In this document: piece after piece, positions 16,072-26,219 of the stretch
How the letters are laid out: each line of letters begins with the position of its first letter
Numbering within the stretch: position 1 is the stretch's first letter
Origin: Pseudarthrobacter oxydans
Lineage (GTDB): Bacteria; Actinomycetota; Actinomycetes; Actinomycetales; Micrococcaceae
Direction: 5' to 3'
DNA length: 64,000 nt
Assembly (NCBI RefSeq): GCF_013314975.1
Contig: NZ_JABTYH010000005.1
Span: 124,001 to 188,000, forward strand
Translations under genes and position numbers: made by a program
The notes under the pieces: generated by a model
Told to the model about the DNA's origin: nothing
Seen by the model: the letters and a program-made list of their open reading frames with translations, nothing else
Database searches by the model: none

Positions 16072-16723
16072 CGGGCGCTTTGGGGCCGGCAGAAACGGCA
16101 ACGTGTCCTGTGCCGGCCCGGCGAGGAGCAACTCTGCGCCGGGCCGGCACGCGTGCCAGGATGCCTGCCAGGACAAAAAGCGCGGCGAGGAAAGCTGCTG
16201 CCAGCCCCGCCACGACAGGCTCACTCGGCCATATCCCCGCCAGGCCGAGGAATGCGGGGAGGGTGGCCGTCACCTGACTCGTCAGCACAAGCGCCCAGCC
16301 GATGAAAGGGTCAAGGTGTCCCAGGCCAGCTGCCATGGACGCAAAGAACAGTCCCCACAGGGCTGACCAGCACAACCAAAGGACCGCCAGCAGGGGATCT
16401 GTTCCCAGCCAGGCCGCGGCAAGCAGCAGGCCACAACCTCCCACCATGCCGCAGAACCATCCCAGTCCCCCCGAACCGAGGCGCAGCAGGACGTCCAGGC
16501 CCACATAGAGGTACGTCAGGCCGAAGAGGAACATTCCCGCGGCAGTCAGCAGCGGCGTTGCACCCGCCCCAGCCGTCGCCACGTAGCCCACGCCGAGCGC
16601 CAACTGGATGGATCCCACCACCAGGCTGAACACTGCTGCGTCCCGGCGGGGCAGGAATCCGAGCATGGCCAGCCCATTGAGGAGCAGGGCCGCCCCGGAC
16701 AGCAGCAGGCAGATGTGCGCCAT
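16064..16723 (-). CDS. AmiS/UreI-family channel
   Basis: This 219-residue membrane protein has six or more hydrophobic segments and the family segments LFGLTYLYVGLDVL and HLDPFIGWALVLTSQV. AmiS/UreI proteins form hexameric channels for urea or short-chain amides. I start it at MAHICLLLSG (16723); a GTG eleven codons upstream (16756) lies inside an inverted repeat and adds unlikely residues. It is divergent from gdhA, which fits a role in nitrogen supply, but no urease or amidase gene is in the window. Confidence 0.8.
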   Translation of the reverse strand: MAHICLLLSGAALLLNGLAMLGFLPRRDAAVFSLVVGSIQLALGVGYVATAGAGATPLLTAAGMFLFGLTYLYVGLDVLLRLGSGGLGWFCGMVGGCGLLLAAAWLGTDPLLAVLWLCWSALWGLFFASMAAGLGHLDPFIGWALVLTSQVTATLPAFLGLAGIWPSEPVVAGLAAAFLAALFVLAGILARVPARRRVAPRRAGTGHVAVSAGPKAPVS

Positions 16724-16744
16724 CAGGCGGCCCCGCGGATGCAG

Positions 16745-16881
16745 TCCCGGACGCACCTAGTTTTCGTTCTACGGAATAAGTCTGTCACAATACGGATAAT
16801 AAGGGATGACGGGCAGGCCGTCTGGGGGCGCGCGGTCATAATCCGATAAAGTTGAAATCTCAACTATAGGTGCGTCCGGGA
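16745..16881. repeat. 14-bp inverted repeat bracketing the amiS-like/gdhA promoter region
   Basis: TCCCGGACGCACCT at 16745-16758 is the exact reverse complement of AGGTGCGTCCGGGA at 16868-16881. The two arms lie at matching places near the starts of the two divergent genes. Between them a smaller palindrome, GTTGA-AATC-TCAAC, lies at 16851-16864. The arms are far apart, so two sites for one DNA-binding protein fits better than a hairpin. Confidence 0.6.
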
Positions 16882-16916
16882 TCGCTTTCGGCCGTCCCAC
16901 GTTCACGCAGAGGTGA

Positions 16917-18263
<1,347 letters not shown>

Positions 18264-18322
18264 CGCAACCCGCCGTCGTCGTTCCTCCAGACGTTGGATG
18301 GCCCGGGACGCAGGGACGGGCG

Positions 18323-19290
18323 CTACCCGCCCCGCCGCCAGTCGCTCGGCGGGACGCCAAAAGCGTCCCGGAAGGTGCGGCTGAAGTGCGCAGCATCCAG
18401 GAATCCCCAGTGCGCCGCGACGGCGCCCACGGACTTCCCGGCATGCAGCGGGTCGCGGAGATCGCGCCTGGCACCTTCCAGGCGCTGGCTCCGGATCCAG
18501 CTGGCCACAGTTGTCCCGGATTCATGGAAAACGTTGTGCAGGTGCCGGGTAGAGATGAAGTGTGCGGCGGCGATGGTGGCGGGCGACAGGAGGGGGTCGG
18601 ACAGGTTGGCGTCGATGTACTCCCGGATCGAAACTGCCAGGAGTGCCTGCGGCTTCATCCGGTCCGGCGCGATGTCCATCTCGGCGTGGAGCATTGTGGA
18701 CACCAGGTCCAGGGCGTTGGCTGCCAGCCGCGAACCGCTGGGCCCGCTGAGGACGTCCAGGTTCTCTGAGAGCTGGCGGATGAACTGCCCCACGATTCCG
18801 CTGAGGCCGGCGCTGCCCGCCATCCGCACGGCTGCCAGCTGGCCCACGTAGTCGGCGGGCAGGGCCAGTGCGTCGCAGGGGAACATCACCACCATCTCCG
18901 CGCCTGCTCCTCGAACGTCAGCGTATAGGGGCGGCTGGTGTCGTAGATGGCCAGGTCGCCGGGCCGGAGCACGGCCTCGCGGTTGTCCTGGACGAGCAGG
19001 CCGGTGCCCTCCAGTTGCAGGTTGAGCTTGAAATAGCGCTCATGGGCCCGGGCAATCAGGGCCGGCGTGCGGTGCACCTCGTGGGACGTGGCGGTGACTT
19101 CAACGATGGACATCCGGTCCAGCACCCGCGAGCGCATCCGCCCACGGAAGCCATCCACGTCCGCTGTCTGGGCGGCGAGCGGCACGAAGGACTCGGCCAC
19201 CAGGTGCTTCCAGTGGTCAAAGGAGGTGGCGACGCTGGACGTGAGGTTTTGGTGTGCGGGGCGGGCCGCAGTATTTGCTGTTGCTGGCAT
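18323..19290 (-). pseudogene. AraC-family regulator split by a frameshift
   Basis: Two overlapping frames together make one AraC-family activator. The N-terminal part (from ATG 19290, AGGAA ribosome-binding site) is a cupin-like ligand-binding domain running to YTLTFEEQAR. The C-terminal part (from about 18895) begins MVVMFPCDAL and ends with the two AraC helix-turn-helices (ISTRHLHNVFHESG and GFLDAAHFSRTFRDAFGVPPSDW). Adding one G where the minus strand reads CGGAG at 18896-18903 restores FEEQAREMVVMFP and a continuous 322-residue protein of normal length. Either the gene is broken or the base was lost in sequencing. The PLP enzyme and amine oxidase nearby are possible targets. Confidence 0.85.
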
Positions 19291-19378
19291 GGATGTTCCT
19301 GACGACGGATGGCCATCTGACGTTCCCCCGGGAGCTGTGTCCTGCAACACAGTCCCTTCAGGTTAGGGCCGTCCGTTT

Positions 19379-19404
19379 CTTTTTTCAACAGTCGGCGAAA
19401 AAAG
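19379..19404. terminator. A/T-rich inverted repeat after the PLP-enzyme gene
   Basis: CTTTTTTC at 19379-19386 pairs with GAAAAAAG at 19397-19404, 15 bases after the stop of the leftward PLP-enzyme gene. The run of T/A is unusual in this GC-rich sequence. A second small inverted repeat, CTGTGT-N6-ACACAG, is at 19335-19352. Either may be a terminator or a regulator site for the AraC gene. Confidence 0.35.
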
Positions 19405-19418
19405 ATTTTCCCCGGGCG

Positions 19419-20528
19419 CTAGGCGTTCTTCCCGCGGGCCGCCACTGTCCAGCGGCCCTTATTTTTTCCGGCGCTGATGACGGCCGCGCTGTCTACGAGG
19501 TTGATGGCCAGGCAGACGTGGTTCGGGACGACGCGCAGGCGGGCGCCCAGCGCGGGCATTCTTCCGGGGCCATGCCATTCGACCGTGGCATGGTGCTCCG
19601 AGAGGGCGGTGATGCGGGCTGCGGGGTAATCCATCAGGCGGCCAAAGCCGCTGGCCCAGGCCGGCCGGTCACTGCCCAGGATCTTGCTGCCGGCGTCGAC
19701 AATGAAGCGTTCCGGCATGCCGGGCCTGGCCTCGTGGTGGCTTACCACCGTTGCCGCCACGGTCAGCGCTATCTCCTCCGGTCCACACCTGCCGAGCTCA
19801 AGCTGCTGGGCGTCACCGAACACGTAGACGCCGGGGCGCACCTCGGTAGCCACGGGGCCGTTGGTCAAGAGCGCTGTTGGCGTGGAGCCTCCGCTCCGTA
19901 CAGTGGTCTCGAACCCGGCTGCGGCGAGCGATTCCGCGGCCGCCCGCAGGGCTTCCTGCTCCTGCGCTGCTGCTTCCGCCGGCATTCCCGGTGCGTAGCT
20001 GTGGCCGGGAAAGGTGAAGATCCCGGCCACCTTCAGGCCGGCGTCGGACGCTGCTTGTGCCACGTCCGCAGCCGCGCTCGGGTGTACACCGCTGCGGTGG
20101 TGGCCGCTGTCGATCTCGACCAGCACGCCCACTCTTGACGCCGCCGGACCCAGGCCTGCCCCGAGCCTCGCCGCGCCATCGGGGGAGTCCACCCCTACGG
20201 CCACCGTTGCCGTGCCTGCCAGGCGCCGCAGCCTTTCGGCCTTCCGGGCTGAAGTCCACAAGGGGTAGGCGATGAAGAGATCCTTCACTCCGGCGGCTGC
20301 GAAGACTTCGGCCTCGCCGATCGTTGCAACCGTGAGTCCCACGGCCCCGGCCTCCAGCTGGAGCGCGGCGATCTCGGGGATCTTGTGCGTCTTGGCGTGC
20401 GGGCGAAGGGTAAGGCCTTTTGCCCGGATGGTTTCCGCCATTCGGGCGATGTTCCGCTCGAGGATGTCGAGGTCGATCAGGATGTCCGGCGTGTCAATCG
20501 CGGCGGGGATGCCAGGCGGTCTGGTCAC
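19419..20528 (-). CDS. D-threonine aldolase / D-serine dehydratase-like PLP enzyme
   Basis: This 369-residue protein has an alanine-racemase-type N-terminal barrel with the PLP-lysine segment LRPHAKTHK. It also has the D-serine-dehydratase/D-threonine-aldolase C-terminal domain with the metal-binding motif PNHVCLAINL (His-x-Cys). It should act on a D-amino acid or beta-hydroxy-D-amino acid; the exact substrate is not set by these motifs. The GTG start at 20528 shares four bases with the TetR stop (GTGA), so translation is coupled to the TetR gene. In-frame sequence upstream of 20528 is antisense-like shadow of the TetR gene and is excluded. Confidence 0.8.
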   Translation of the reverse strand: MTRPPGIPAAIDTPDILIDLDILERNIARMAETIRAKGLTLRPHAKTHKIPEIAALQLEAGAVGLTVATIGEAEVFAAAGVKDLFIAYPLWTSARKAERLRRLAGTATVAVGVDSPDGAARLGAGLGPAASRVGVLVEIDSGHHRSGVHPSAAADVAQAASDAGLKVAGIFTFPGHSYAPGMPAEAAAQEQEALRAAAESLAAAGFETTVRSGGSTPTALLTNGPVATEVRPGVYVFGDAQQLELGRCGPEEIALTVAATVVSHHEARPGMPERFIVDAGSKILGSDRPAWASGFGRLMDYPAARITALSEHHATVEWHGPGRMPALGARLRVVPNHVCLAINLVDSAAVISAGKNKGRWTVAARGKNA

Positions 20529-21109
20529 AGCAGGGCCAGATAGCCTTCGAGCTGTGCGGCATGTCCGAAGTCCCTGCCGCCCTCCGGCGCCAGGGCCGCC
20601 TCGATCTGCGCGCCGAGCAGCATGTTCAGGAGTTGGCCGGCCAGGATGGAATCGTCGACGGCGGCGTGGATGTCGCCGCTGTCCCGCGCCTCGGCCAGGA
20701 AGCGCCGGATGGTGGTTGCCCACTCGTTCATGGACTGCTGGTGAATCGCGGCCTTCTGCGAATCGTTGACCGCCTTCTGCCAGAACGGGATAACGATCCG
20801 CGCTTCGTTGACGCGCTCTTCATCCAGCGGGAGGACCTCACGGCAGAAGGCGCGCAGGGCAGCCAGGCCGGACTTGCCGCGGGTGACCTCGGCGATCCGC
20901 TGGTTGGTGCGGTTGAACACGTGGCCGAAGGCGAATTCCAGGAGTGTGTCCTTGGTGGGGAAGTAGGGTTTGAGTGCTCCGTTGGCGAAGCCCGCCTCCA
21001 TTGCGATCTCGCGCATGGTGGCCCCTTCCAGGCCTTGCCGGGCGATGATGCGCCAGGTGGCATCCACCAGTTCCAGGCGGCGCTCGTCATGGTCAACTAT
21101 CTTCGGCAC
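20525..21109 (-). CDS. TetR-family repressor (BetI-like)
   Basis: This 194-residue regulator has an N-terminal TetR helix-turn-helix (ATWRIIARQGLEGATMREIAMEAGFANGALKPYFPTKDTLL, about residues 17-57) and a helical ligand domain. It is divergent from the copper amine oxidase gene across 120 bases holding a 32-bp imperfect palindrome. It is translationally coupled to the downstream PLP enzyme. Repression of both directions, released by an amine or its product, is the likely role. The family is clear; the ligand is not. Confidence 0.88.
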   Translation of the reverse strand: MPKIVDHDERRLELVDATWRIIARQGLEGATMREIAMEAGFANGALKPYFPTKDTLLEFAFGHVFNRTNQRIAEVTRGKSGLAALRAFCREVLPLDEERVNEARIVIPFWQKAVNDSQKAAIHQQSMNEWATTIRRFLAEARDSGDIHAAVDDSILAGQLLNMLLGAQIEAALAPEGGRDFGHAAQLEGYLALL

Positions 21110-21164
21110 CGCAGGCCACTCCCAGGAAATTTTTTGCTCAGACTCTTGTGAGCCATGTTACGGA

Positions 21165-21196
21165 GGTTTATTCTCTACAACTATAGAAAATAAACC
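21165..21196. promoter_or_regulatory. Candidate TetR operator
   Basis: A 32-bp imperfect palindrome has outer arms GGTTTATT and AATAAACC that match perfectly; 13 of 16 positions pair overall. It lies midway between the TetR gene and the amine oxidase gene and contains TATAGA-like -10 material. Size and place are as expected for a TetR-family operator. Confidence 0.6.
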
Positions 21197-21229
21197 ACCG
21201 ACCCGAAACGGTCCGGACAAAGGTTCACC

Positions 21230-23176
21230 ATGACACTCGCTCCAACTGACATCGCGTCCCCTTTCCGCCTGGCCACCGGCGACGAGATCCTCGAGGTCCG
21301 GTCCGTCCTCTCCTCCGGGGGCCACCTGGGTCCGCAGCACCGCATCGCCTACCTCGGTCTCCTGGAACCGCCGCGGGCTGCAGCCCGCACGGAAGGGCAG
21401 GTTGACCGGCGCTTCCGGGTCTTCATCCACGACGTCTCCGGCGGTGCGCCCCGCGACGTGATCGTCTCCGCCACCCACGGGAAGGTGGTGTCCGACGTCG
21501 AACTCGACACCGCGGTCACCGGTGAGCTCCCGGTGCTGGAGGAGGAGTTTGAGGTGGTGGAGTCCCTGTTGGCCACCGATGAGCGCTGGCTGGCGGCCCT
21601 AGCCGCAAGGGACCTTGACGTCGACAAAGTCCGCGTGGCGCCGCTCTCGGCTGGAGTCTTCGAGTACACCGAGGAGAAGGGCCGGCGCATCCTTCGTGGC
21701 CTGGCGTTCGCCCAGGAGTTCCCGGAGGACAGCGCCTGGGCGCACCCGGTGGACGGGCTGGTGGCGTACGTGGACGTGGTCAACAAGGAAGTCACCCAGG
21801 TCGTCGACCTCGGCGCCATGCCGGTGCCCGCAGAGCATGGCAACTACACGGACCCGGAACTGACCGGACCGCTGCGGACCACCCAGAAGCCCATCAGCAT
21901 CACCCAGCCGGAAGGCCCCAGCTTTACCGTCACCGGCGGCAACCACGTGGAATGGGAAAAATGGAGCGTGGACGTCGGCTTCGATGTCCGTGAGGGCGTG
22001 GTCCTGCACAACCTCTCCTTCCAGGACGGAGAGCGGCTCCGGCCGATCATCAACCGTGCTTCCATTGCCGAGATGGTGGTCCCTTACGGCGATCCGTCAC
22101 CCATCCGGTCCTGGCAGAACTACTTTGACACCGGTGAGTACCTGGTGGGCCAGTACGCCAACTCGCTGGAGCTCGGTTGTGACTGCCTGGGGGACATCAC
22201 TTACCTGAGCCCTGTCATCTCGGACGCCTTCGGCAACCCCCGCGAGATCCGCAATGGCATCTGCATGCACGAGGAGGACTGGGGCATCCTGTCCAAGCAC
22301 TCGGATTTCTGGAGCGGGGTGAACTACACCCGCCGGAACCGCCGCCTGGTGATCTCCTTCTTTACCACCATCGGCAACTACGATTACGGCTTCTACTGGT
22401 ACCTCTACCTGGACGGCACCATCGAATTCGAGGCTAAGGCCACCGGCGTTGTGTTCACCTCCGCGTTCCCGGATGGCGGTTCCGACAACATCTCCCAACT
22501 GGCACCGGGCTTGGGCGCTCCGTTCCACCAGCATCTCTTCAGTGCCCGGCTGGACATGGCCATCGACGGCTTTACCAACCGGGTGGAGGAAGAGGACGTG
22601 GTCCGCCAGGCCATGGGGCCGGGCAATGAGCGCGGCAACGCCTTCTCCCGCAAGCGCACCGTCCTGGCCCGTGAATCGGAGGCCGTCAGGGAGGCCGATG
22701 CACGCGCCGGCCGGACCTGGATCATCTCCAACCCCGAGTCCCGCAACCGGCTGGGCGAACCGGTGGGCTACAAGCTCCACTCGCACAACCAGCCCACGCT
22801 GCTGGCCGATCCGGACTCCTCCATCGCCCGCCGTGCCGCTTTCGCCACCAAGGACCTGTGGGTCACCCGTTACGCGGAGGAGGAGCGCTACCCGACGGGC
22901 GATTTCGTGAACCAGCACTCCGGGGGAGCAGGCCTGCCCGAGTACGTCGCGCAGGACCGGGACATCGATGCCCAGGACATCGTGGTGTGGCACACCTTTG
23001 GGTTGACGCACTTCCCGCGTGTTGAGGACTGGCCCATCATGCCGGTGGACACCGTAGGCTTCAAGCTCCGCCCCGAAGGCTTCTTCGACCGCAGCCCCGT
23101 CCTGGACGTTCCGGCCAACCCGAACCAGCCGGCCTCGGCCTGCCACAGTGATGCAGGCGCTGGTGGCTGCCACTAG
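21230..23176 (+). CDS. Copper-containing primary-amine (phenylethylamine) oxidase
   Basis: This 648-residue protein closely follows the A. globiformis phenylethylamine oxidase (AGAO) as I recall it. The tyrosine converted to topaquinone is Tyr384 in [12 protein letters not shown], the catalytic base is Asp300 ([11 protein letters not shown]), and copper ligands are His433 and His435 (PFHQHLF) with a third His in [10 protein letters not shown]. All are two residues beyond the AGAO numbers. It oxidises an arylalkylamine to the aldehyde with release of ammonia and hydrogen peroxide. It has no signal peptide. The C-terminus ends in a Cys/His-containing tail ([12 protein letters not shown]). AAAGG precedes the ATG. 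It is divergent from TetR. Confidence 0.95.
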   Translation: MTLAPTDIASPFRLATGDEILEVRSVLSSGGHLGPQHRIAYLGLLEPPRAAARTEGQVDRRFRVFIHDVSGGAPRDVIVSATHGKVVSDVELDTAVTGELPVLEEEFEVVESLLATDERWLAALAARDLDVDKVRVAPLSAGVFEYTEEKGRRILRGLAFAQEFPEDSAWAHPVDGLVAYVDVVNKEVTQVVDLGAMPVPAEHGNYTDPELTGPLRTTQKPISITQPEGPSFTVTGGNHVEWEKWSVDVGFDVREGVVLHNLSFQDGERLRPIINRASIAEMVVPYGDPSPIRSWQNYFDTGEYLVGQYANSLELGCDCLGDITYLSPVISDAFGNPREIRNGICMHEEDWGILSKHSDFWSGVNYTRRNRRLVISFFTTIGNYDYGFYWYLYLDGTIEFEAKATGVVFTSAFPDGGSDNISQLAPGLGAPFHQHLFSARLDMAIDGFTNRVEEEDVVRQAMGPGNERGNAFSRKRTVLARESEAVREADARAGRTWIISNPESRNRLGEPVGYKLHSHNQPTLLADPDSSIARRAAFATKDLWVTRYAEEERYPTGDFVNQHSGGAGLPEYVAQDRDIDAQDIVVWHTFGLTHFPRVEDWPIMPVDTVGFKLRPEGFFDRSPVLDVPANPNQPASACHSDAGAGGCH

Positions 23177-23663
23177 GACCGGCCACGGGATGAGGGACAT
23201 CACGACGACGCCGGGCAGGGCCCGGGAGGCAGGGCTCGTCCTGCACCGGCGCATGTGTGCCACGGCCACCGCAGGGTCCTGCCTGGTGCACCTGTGGTTG
23301 GCGGCCTCAGGCCACCATGGCCCCTGGCTTGGTGTCCTGATGGTTGCCCTGGCCGCCGTATGCGTGCCATGTGCCTTCCATATCTGGCGGCACAGCCGCG
23401 TGGGCGCACCGCAGCAGGTCGCGACGGCGGCCGTCGCAATGGCCGCGCTGCATGCCGTGTTGCTGCTCGGAGCAGGCGGTGCGGGACATGCCCACGGCGG
23501 AGGGCCGACGTCGCGCATTCCGGACACAACCGGCGCCGCCCAACTGTTGCTGGTCATTGGCCTGGAGCTTACGACGGCGCTGCTCGCCGCGACGCTCGTG
23601 GCCCGGCTCCGGCGGCAGCCGGGCCCGGCATCAGCCGTTTTACAACCGTTCCCTGGCCGGTGA
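23148..23663 (+). CDS. Small integral membrane protein, unknown function
   Basis: Up to 171 residues, with three or four hydrophobic segments and several His and Cys residues near the first segment ([20 protein letters not shown]). I do not recognise the family. The frame begins at GTG 23148 or ATG 23151, inside the last codons of the amine oxidase. ATGs at 23190 and 23253 are also possible, and none has a clear ribosome-binding site. Close coupling to a copper enzyme could suggest a role in copper supply or peroxide handling, but this is a guess. It overlaps the convergent PhoD gene by 24 bases. Confidence 0.55.
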   Translation: MMQALVAATRTGHGMRDITTTPGRAREAGLVLHRRMCATATAGSCLVHLWLAASGHHGPWLGVLMVALAAVCVPCAFHIWRHSRVGAPQQVATAAVAMAALHAVLLLGAGGAGHAHGGGPTSRIPDTTGAAQLLLVIGLELTTALLAATLVARLRRQPGPASAVLQPFPGR

Positions 23664-25325
23664 CCCGGCCTTGCGGGACGCGACCGTTATTTCAGCCACG
23701 CGTTCGAGGCGCGGGTTGAGGTTGTCGCCTCCCTCCACGACGCCCCGCTGCCACCACAGCTTCAGCCCCTCCGGCACCACTTCAAGGCAGGCCAGGTTGT
23801 TGTCGAACCACGGGCCCTTGATCCCGGACCAGCGGAACGGCGGGTCCGGGACTTTGGCTGACCGTGCGGCCAATGCTCCGATCGGCGTGGCCAGGCCGTA
23901 GGACATCACGGCGCCGAAGGACCGCATTACCCGCGGGAGCGGATTGCGGATGGGCGAGCAGACGGCCTGGATGATGCGGCTGCCCGCAGTCCGCTCCACC
24001 TCGGAGACGTAGGAAAAATGCACGTCCCCGGACAGGAAGGTGACGCTGCCGGGGGCAGGTCCGCGGCCGCCGTCGGCCACGTCCTCGGCCATCGCGGCAA
24101 CCCGCCGGAAGCTCTCCTGGAAGGCGGCCCAGTGCTCCAGGTCCACGGCCTGGCGCAGTTTTTCGCCGAACCGCGCCGGAATTTTCCCCCAGGCGCCTTC
24201 GGAGACTGCCTCGTCCCAGGCCTCAAGGTGGTGCAGGCCCATGGGCAGGAGGAACGGCAGGGACGTTGCCACCAGCAGGTGCCGGAAACCGCCGCGCATC
24301 CGGGCGTCCAGCCAGTCCATCTCGGCATCATCCAGCAGGGCGCGGTGGTCCGGGTCCAGGTTCCGGGCGGCCCGGGAATCAACCACGAGGAGCCGGGTGT
24401 CGCCAAAGTCGCGGCAGAAGCTCCACCGGTAGGTTTCCGGATCCTGGTCGGCCCGTTCGGCGAAACCGTCCAGCTCAGTGCTGATGTCCGGTTCGCCGTC
24501 CCTGCGGTGGGAGGCAATCTTCTGCCAGACCACATCCGCGGCGCGCTCCTGCGGGGACAGGTTCCCCAGGTGCTGGTACACCCAGTAGGACGCAAGGCCC
24601 GCCACGATCCGTCCGTGCCACCAGTCCGTGTCCTCCATGGCCTCCCGCCAGCTCCGCGAGGCATTCCAGTCGTCACGGATGTCATGGTCGTCAAAAATCA
24701 TGGCACTGGGCAGGGTGGACAGCAGCCACCGGTTGGCGGGGTCGGACCAGGCCAGGTTGTAGAGGTGCGCGTATTCCTCGAAATCCTTGAGTTCCTCGCC
24801 GGGAGGCTCCGTGATGTCGCGCCGGGCTTTGATGAATTCCTGCATCTGCCCGCTGGTGGAATCGGCGTAGACCTGGTCCCCGAGGAACGCCACCAGGTCC
24901 GGCCAGGGTTCCTTGCCGCCGGAGCTCATTGCCAGGGCGTAGGCCCGCAAGGCATCCACGCCGTGGCTCCGGTTGCCGGACCCGTCGTGCGGGACGCTGG
25001 TGCGGCAGGAACCGAAGGCCAGGCGCAGCGGCTTGCCGGGTTTGAGGGTGGCGATCACCGGCGGCAGGAACCCCGTCCCGGGTTCAGGCCACACCGGTAC
25101 CCCGTTGACTGCCACCGTGTAGGGAGTCACGGACCCGGGCTCCAGCCCGTCCGCTTCCACCAGCGCATAGTGGTGGCCATGGACGGCGAAGGTCCGGGCT
25201 TCCCACTCCGCGGCCCCGGCGCTGACCGTCACCCGGGCGTTGTCCCGGGTTTCCACCCAGATGCTCGCCGAAGTCTGGTCCACGTACCGCATCATGGGGC
25301 CTAGGACCAGCTCTGGGGTAGTCAT
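23640..25325 (-). CDS. PhoD-like metallophosphatase
   Basis: This 561-residue protein has an N-terminal beta domain (LVLGPMMRYVDQTSASIWVETRD) and a PhoD-type metallophosphatase domain. The metal-binding landmarks include LAFGSCR, VAFLGDQVYAD, MIFDDHDIRDDWN and FLSGDVHFSY. There is no Tat or Sec signal, unlike classical secreted PhoD alkaline phosphatases, so it is probably cytoplasmic. The natural substrate is unknown (phosphodiester or phosphomonoester). It is monocistronic and not obviously tied to its neighbours. Confidence 0.85.
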   Translation of the reverse strand: MTTPELVLGPMMRYVDQTSASIWVETRDNARVTVSAGAAEWEARTFAVHGHHYALVEADGLEPGSVTPYTVAVNGVPVWPEPGTGFLPPVIATLKPGKPLRLAFGSCRTSVPHDGSGNRSHGVDALRAYALAMSSGGKEPWPDLVAFLGDQVYADSTSGQMQEFIKARRDITEPPGEELKDFEEYAHLYNLAWSDPANRWLLSTLPSAMIFDDHDIRDDWNASRSWREAMEDTDWWHGRIVAGLASYWVYQHLGNLSPQERAADVVWQKIASHRRDGEPDISTELDGFAERADQDPETYRWSFCRDFGDTRLLVVDSRAARNLDPDHRALLDDAEMDWLDARMRGGFRHLLVATSLPFLLPMGLHHLEAWDEAVSEGAWGKIPARFGEKLRQAVDLEHWAAFQESFRRVAAMAEDVADGGRGPAPGSVTFLSGDVHFSYVSEVERTAGSRIIQAVCSPIRNPLPRVMRSFGAVMSYGLATPIGALAARSAKVPDPPFRWSGIKGPWFDNNLACLEVVPEGLKLWWQRGVVEGGDNLNPRLERVAEITVASRKAGSPARERL

Positions 25326-25406
25326 CTCTCAGTTGTACCTGCTGGAACCCGCCCCGGCTATGGGGAAAATCCGCAGCTGGGGCAGCGGGGCCGGCGCCAG
25401 GGCAGT

Positions 25407-25469
25407 GGAGTTTTTGTCCAGATAAGCCGATTTAAAGGCCCCGCAACCCTGCATATCCGGACAAACTCC
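25407..25469. terminator. Long inverted repeat directly after the thuA-like stop
   Basis: The left arm (25407-25424) begins GGAGTTTTTGTCC and the right arm (25454-25469) ends GGACAAACTCC. They pair along most of their length with a two-base bulge around a 29-base loop. The right arm abuts the stop codon at 25470. This is a probable terminator for the leftward sugar operon, or a REP-type element. Confidence 0.5.
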
Positions 25470-26219
25470 CTACGGCTCGCCGAACCAGTCCCGGGAAGGG
25501 TTGGTGACTTCCGGAATGGAACGGTGCAGCTGCGGCTGGGCCGCCCACTTCACGCCGTTGGCCAGCACCCGCTGGATCTGCGGGTGGTGGTACACCGGGT
25601 ATTCCTGGTCGCCGGGGCTGAAGTAGAAGATGCGTCCCTTGCCGCGGGTGAAGGTGACGCCGGAGCGGAACACCTCGCCGCCAGCGAACGAGCTGATGAA
25701 GATCAGGTCGTCCGGGTCCGGGATGTCGAACAGTTCCCCGTACATCTCCTGCTCGGGGATGACGATGGGGCTGTCCACGCCTTCGGCAATGGGGTGTGAC
25801 GGCTTCACGGTCCACACCAGCTCGCGCTCGCCGTCGTTCCGCCAGGCCAGCGAGCAGGTGGTGCCCAGCAGCTTGGTGAAGACCTTGGCGAAGTGCCCCG
25901 AGTGGAGCACGATGAGCCCCATGCCGCCGAGCACGTGCCGGTGGACGCGTTCGACGACGGCATCGCTCACCTCGTGGTGGGCCACGTGGCCCCACCAGAG
26001 CAGGACGTCCGTCTCGGCGAGCACCTCCTCATCCAGGCCGTGCTCATCGTCGGTGGCCAGCACCGCCGTCGTGATTTCCGCCTCGGGGTAATAGGAACGG
26101 AGCCCCGCGGCGATGGCGCCGTGGATGCCGTCCGGGTAGATCTCCCCGATGTGTGACGGCTCGTTGTTGGCCTCGTGGACGCCCTCGTTCCAGACGCGGA
26201 TTCTCAGCTTGTCGTTCAT
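25470..26219 (-). CDS. ThuA-domain protein
   Basis: This 249-residue protein has the ThuA glutamine-amidotransferase-like fold ([54 protein letters not shown]). The start codon shares one base with the stop of the preceding Gfo/Idh gene (TAATG). In rhizobia ThuA and the oxidoreductase ThuB act on disaccharides such as trehalose through 3-keto intermediates. The same gene pair behind a sugar ABC importer is seen here, so processing of a 3-keto-disaccharide is the best inference. Confidence 0.85.
   Translation of the reverse strand: MNDKLRIRVWNEGVHEANNEPSHIGEIYPDGIHGAIAAGLRSYYPEAEITTAVLATDDEHGLDEEVLAETDVLLWWGHVAHHEVSDAVVERVHRHVLGGMGLIVLHSGHFAKVFTKLLGTTCSLAWRNDGERELVWTVKPSHPIAEGVDSPIVIPEQEMYGELFDIPDPDDLIFISSFAGGEVFRSGVTFTRGKGRIFYFSPGDQEYPVYHHPQIQRVLANGVKWAAQPQLHRSIPEVTNPSRDWFGEP

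Noticed and set aside
16784-16810. GlnR-like GTCAC-n6-GATAA-n6-ATGAC upstream of gdhA
   Set aside because: The spacing fits but too many half-site bases differ from gTnAC/GaAAC. It was kept out of the features as too weak.
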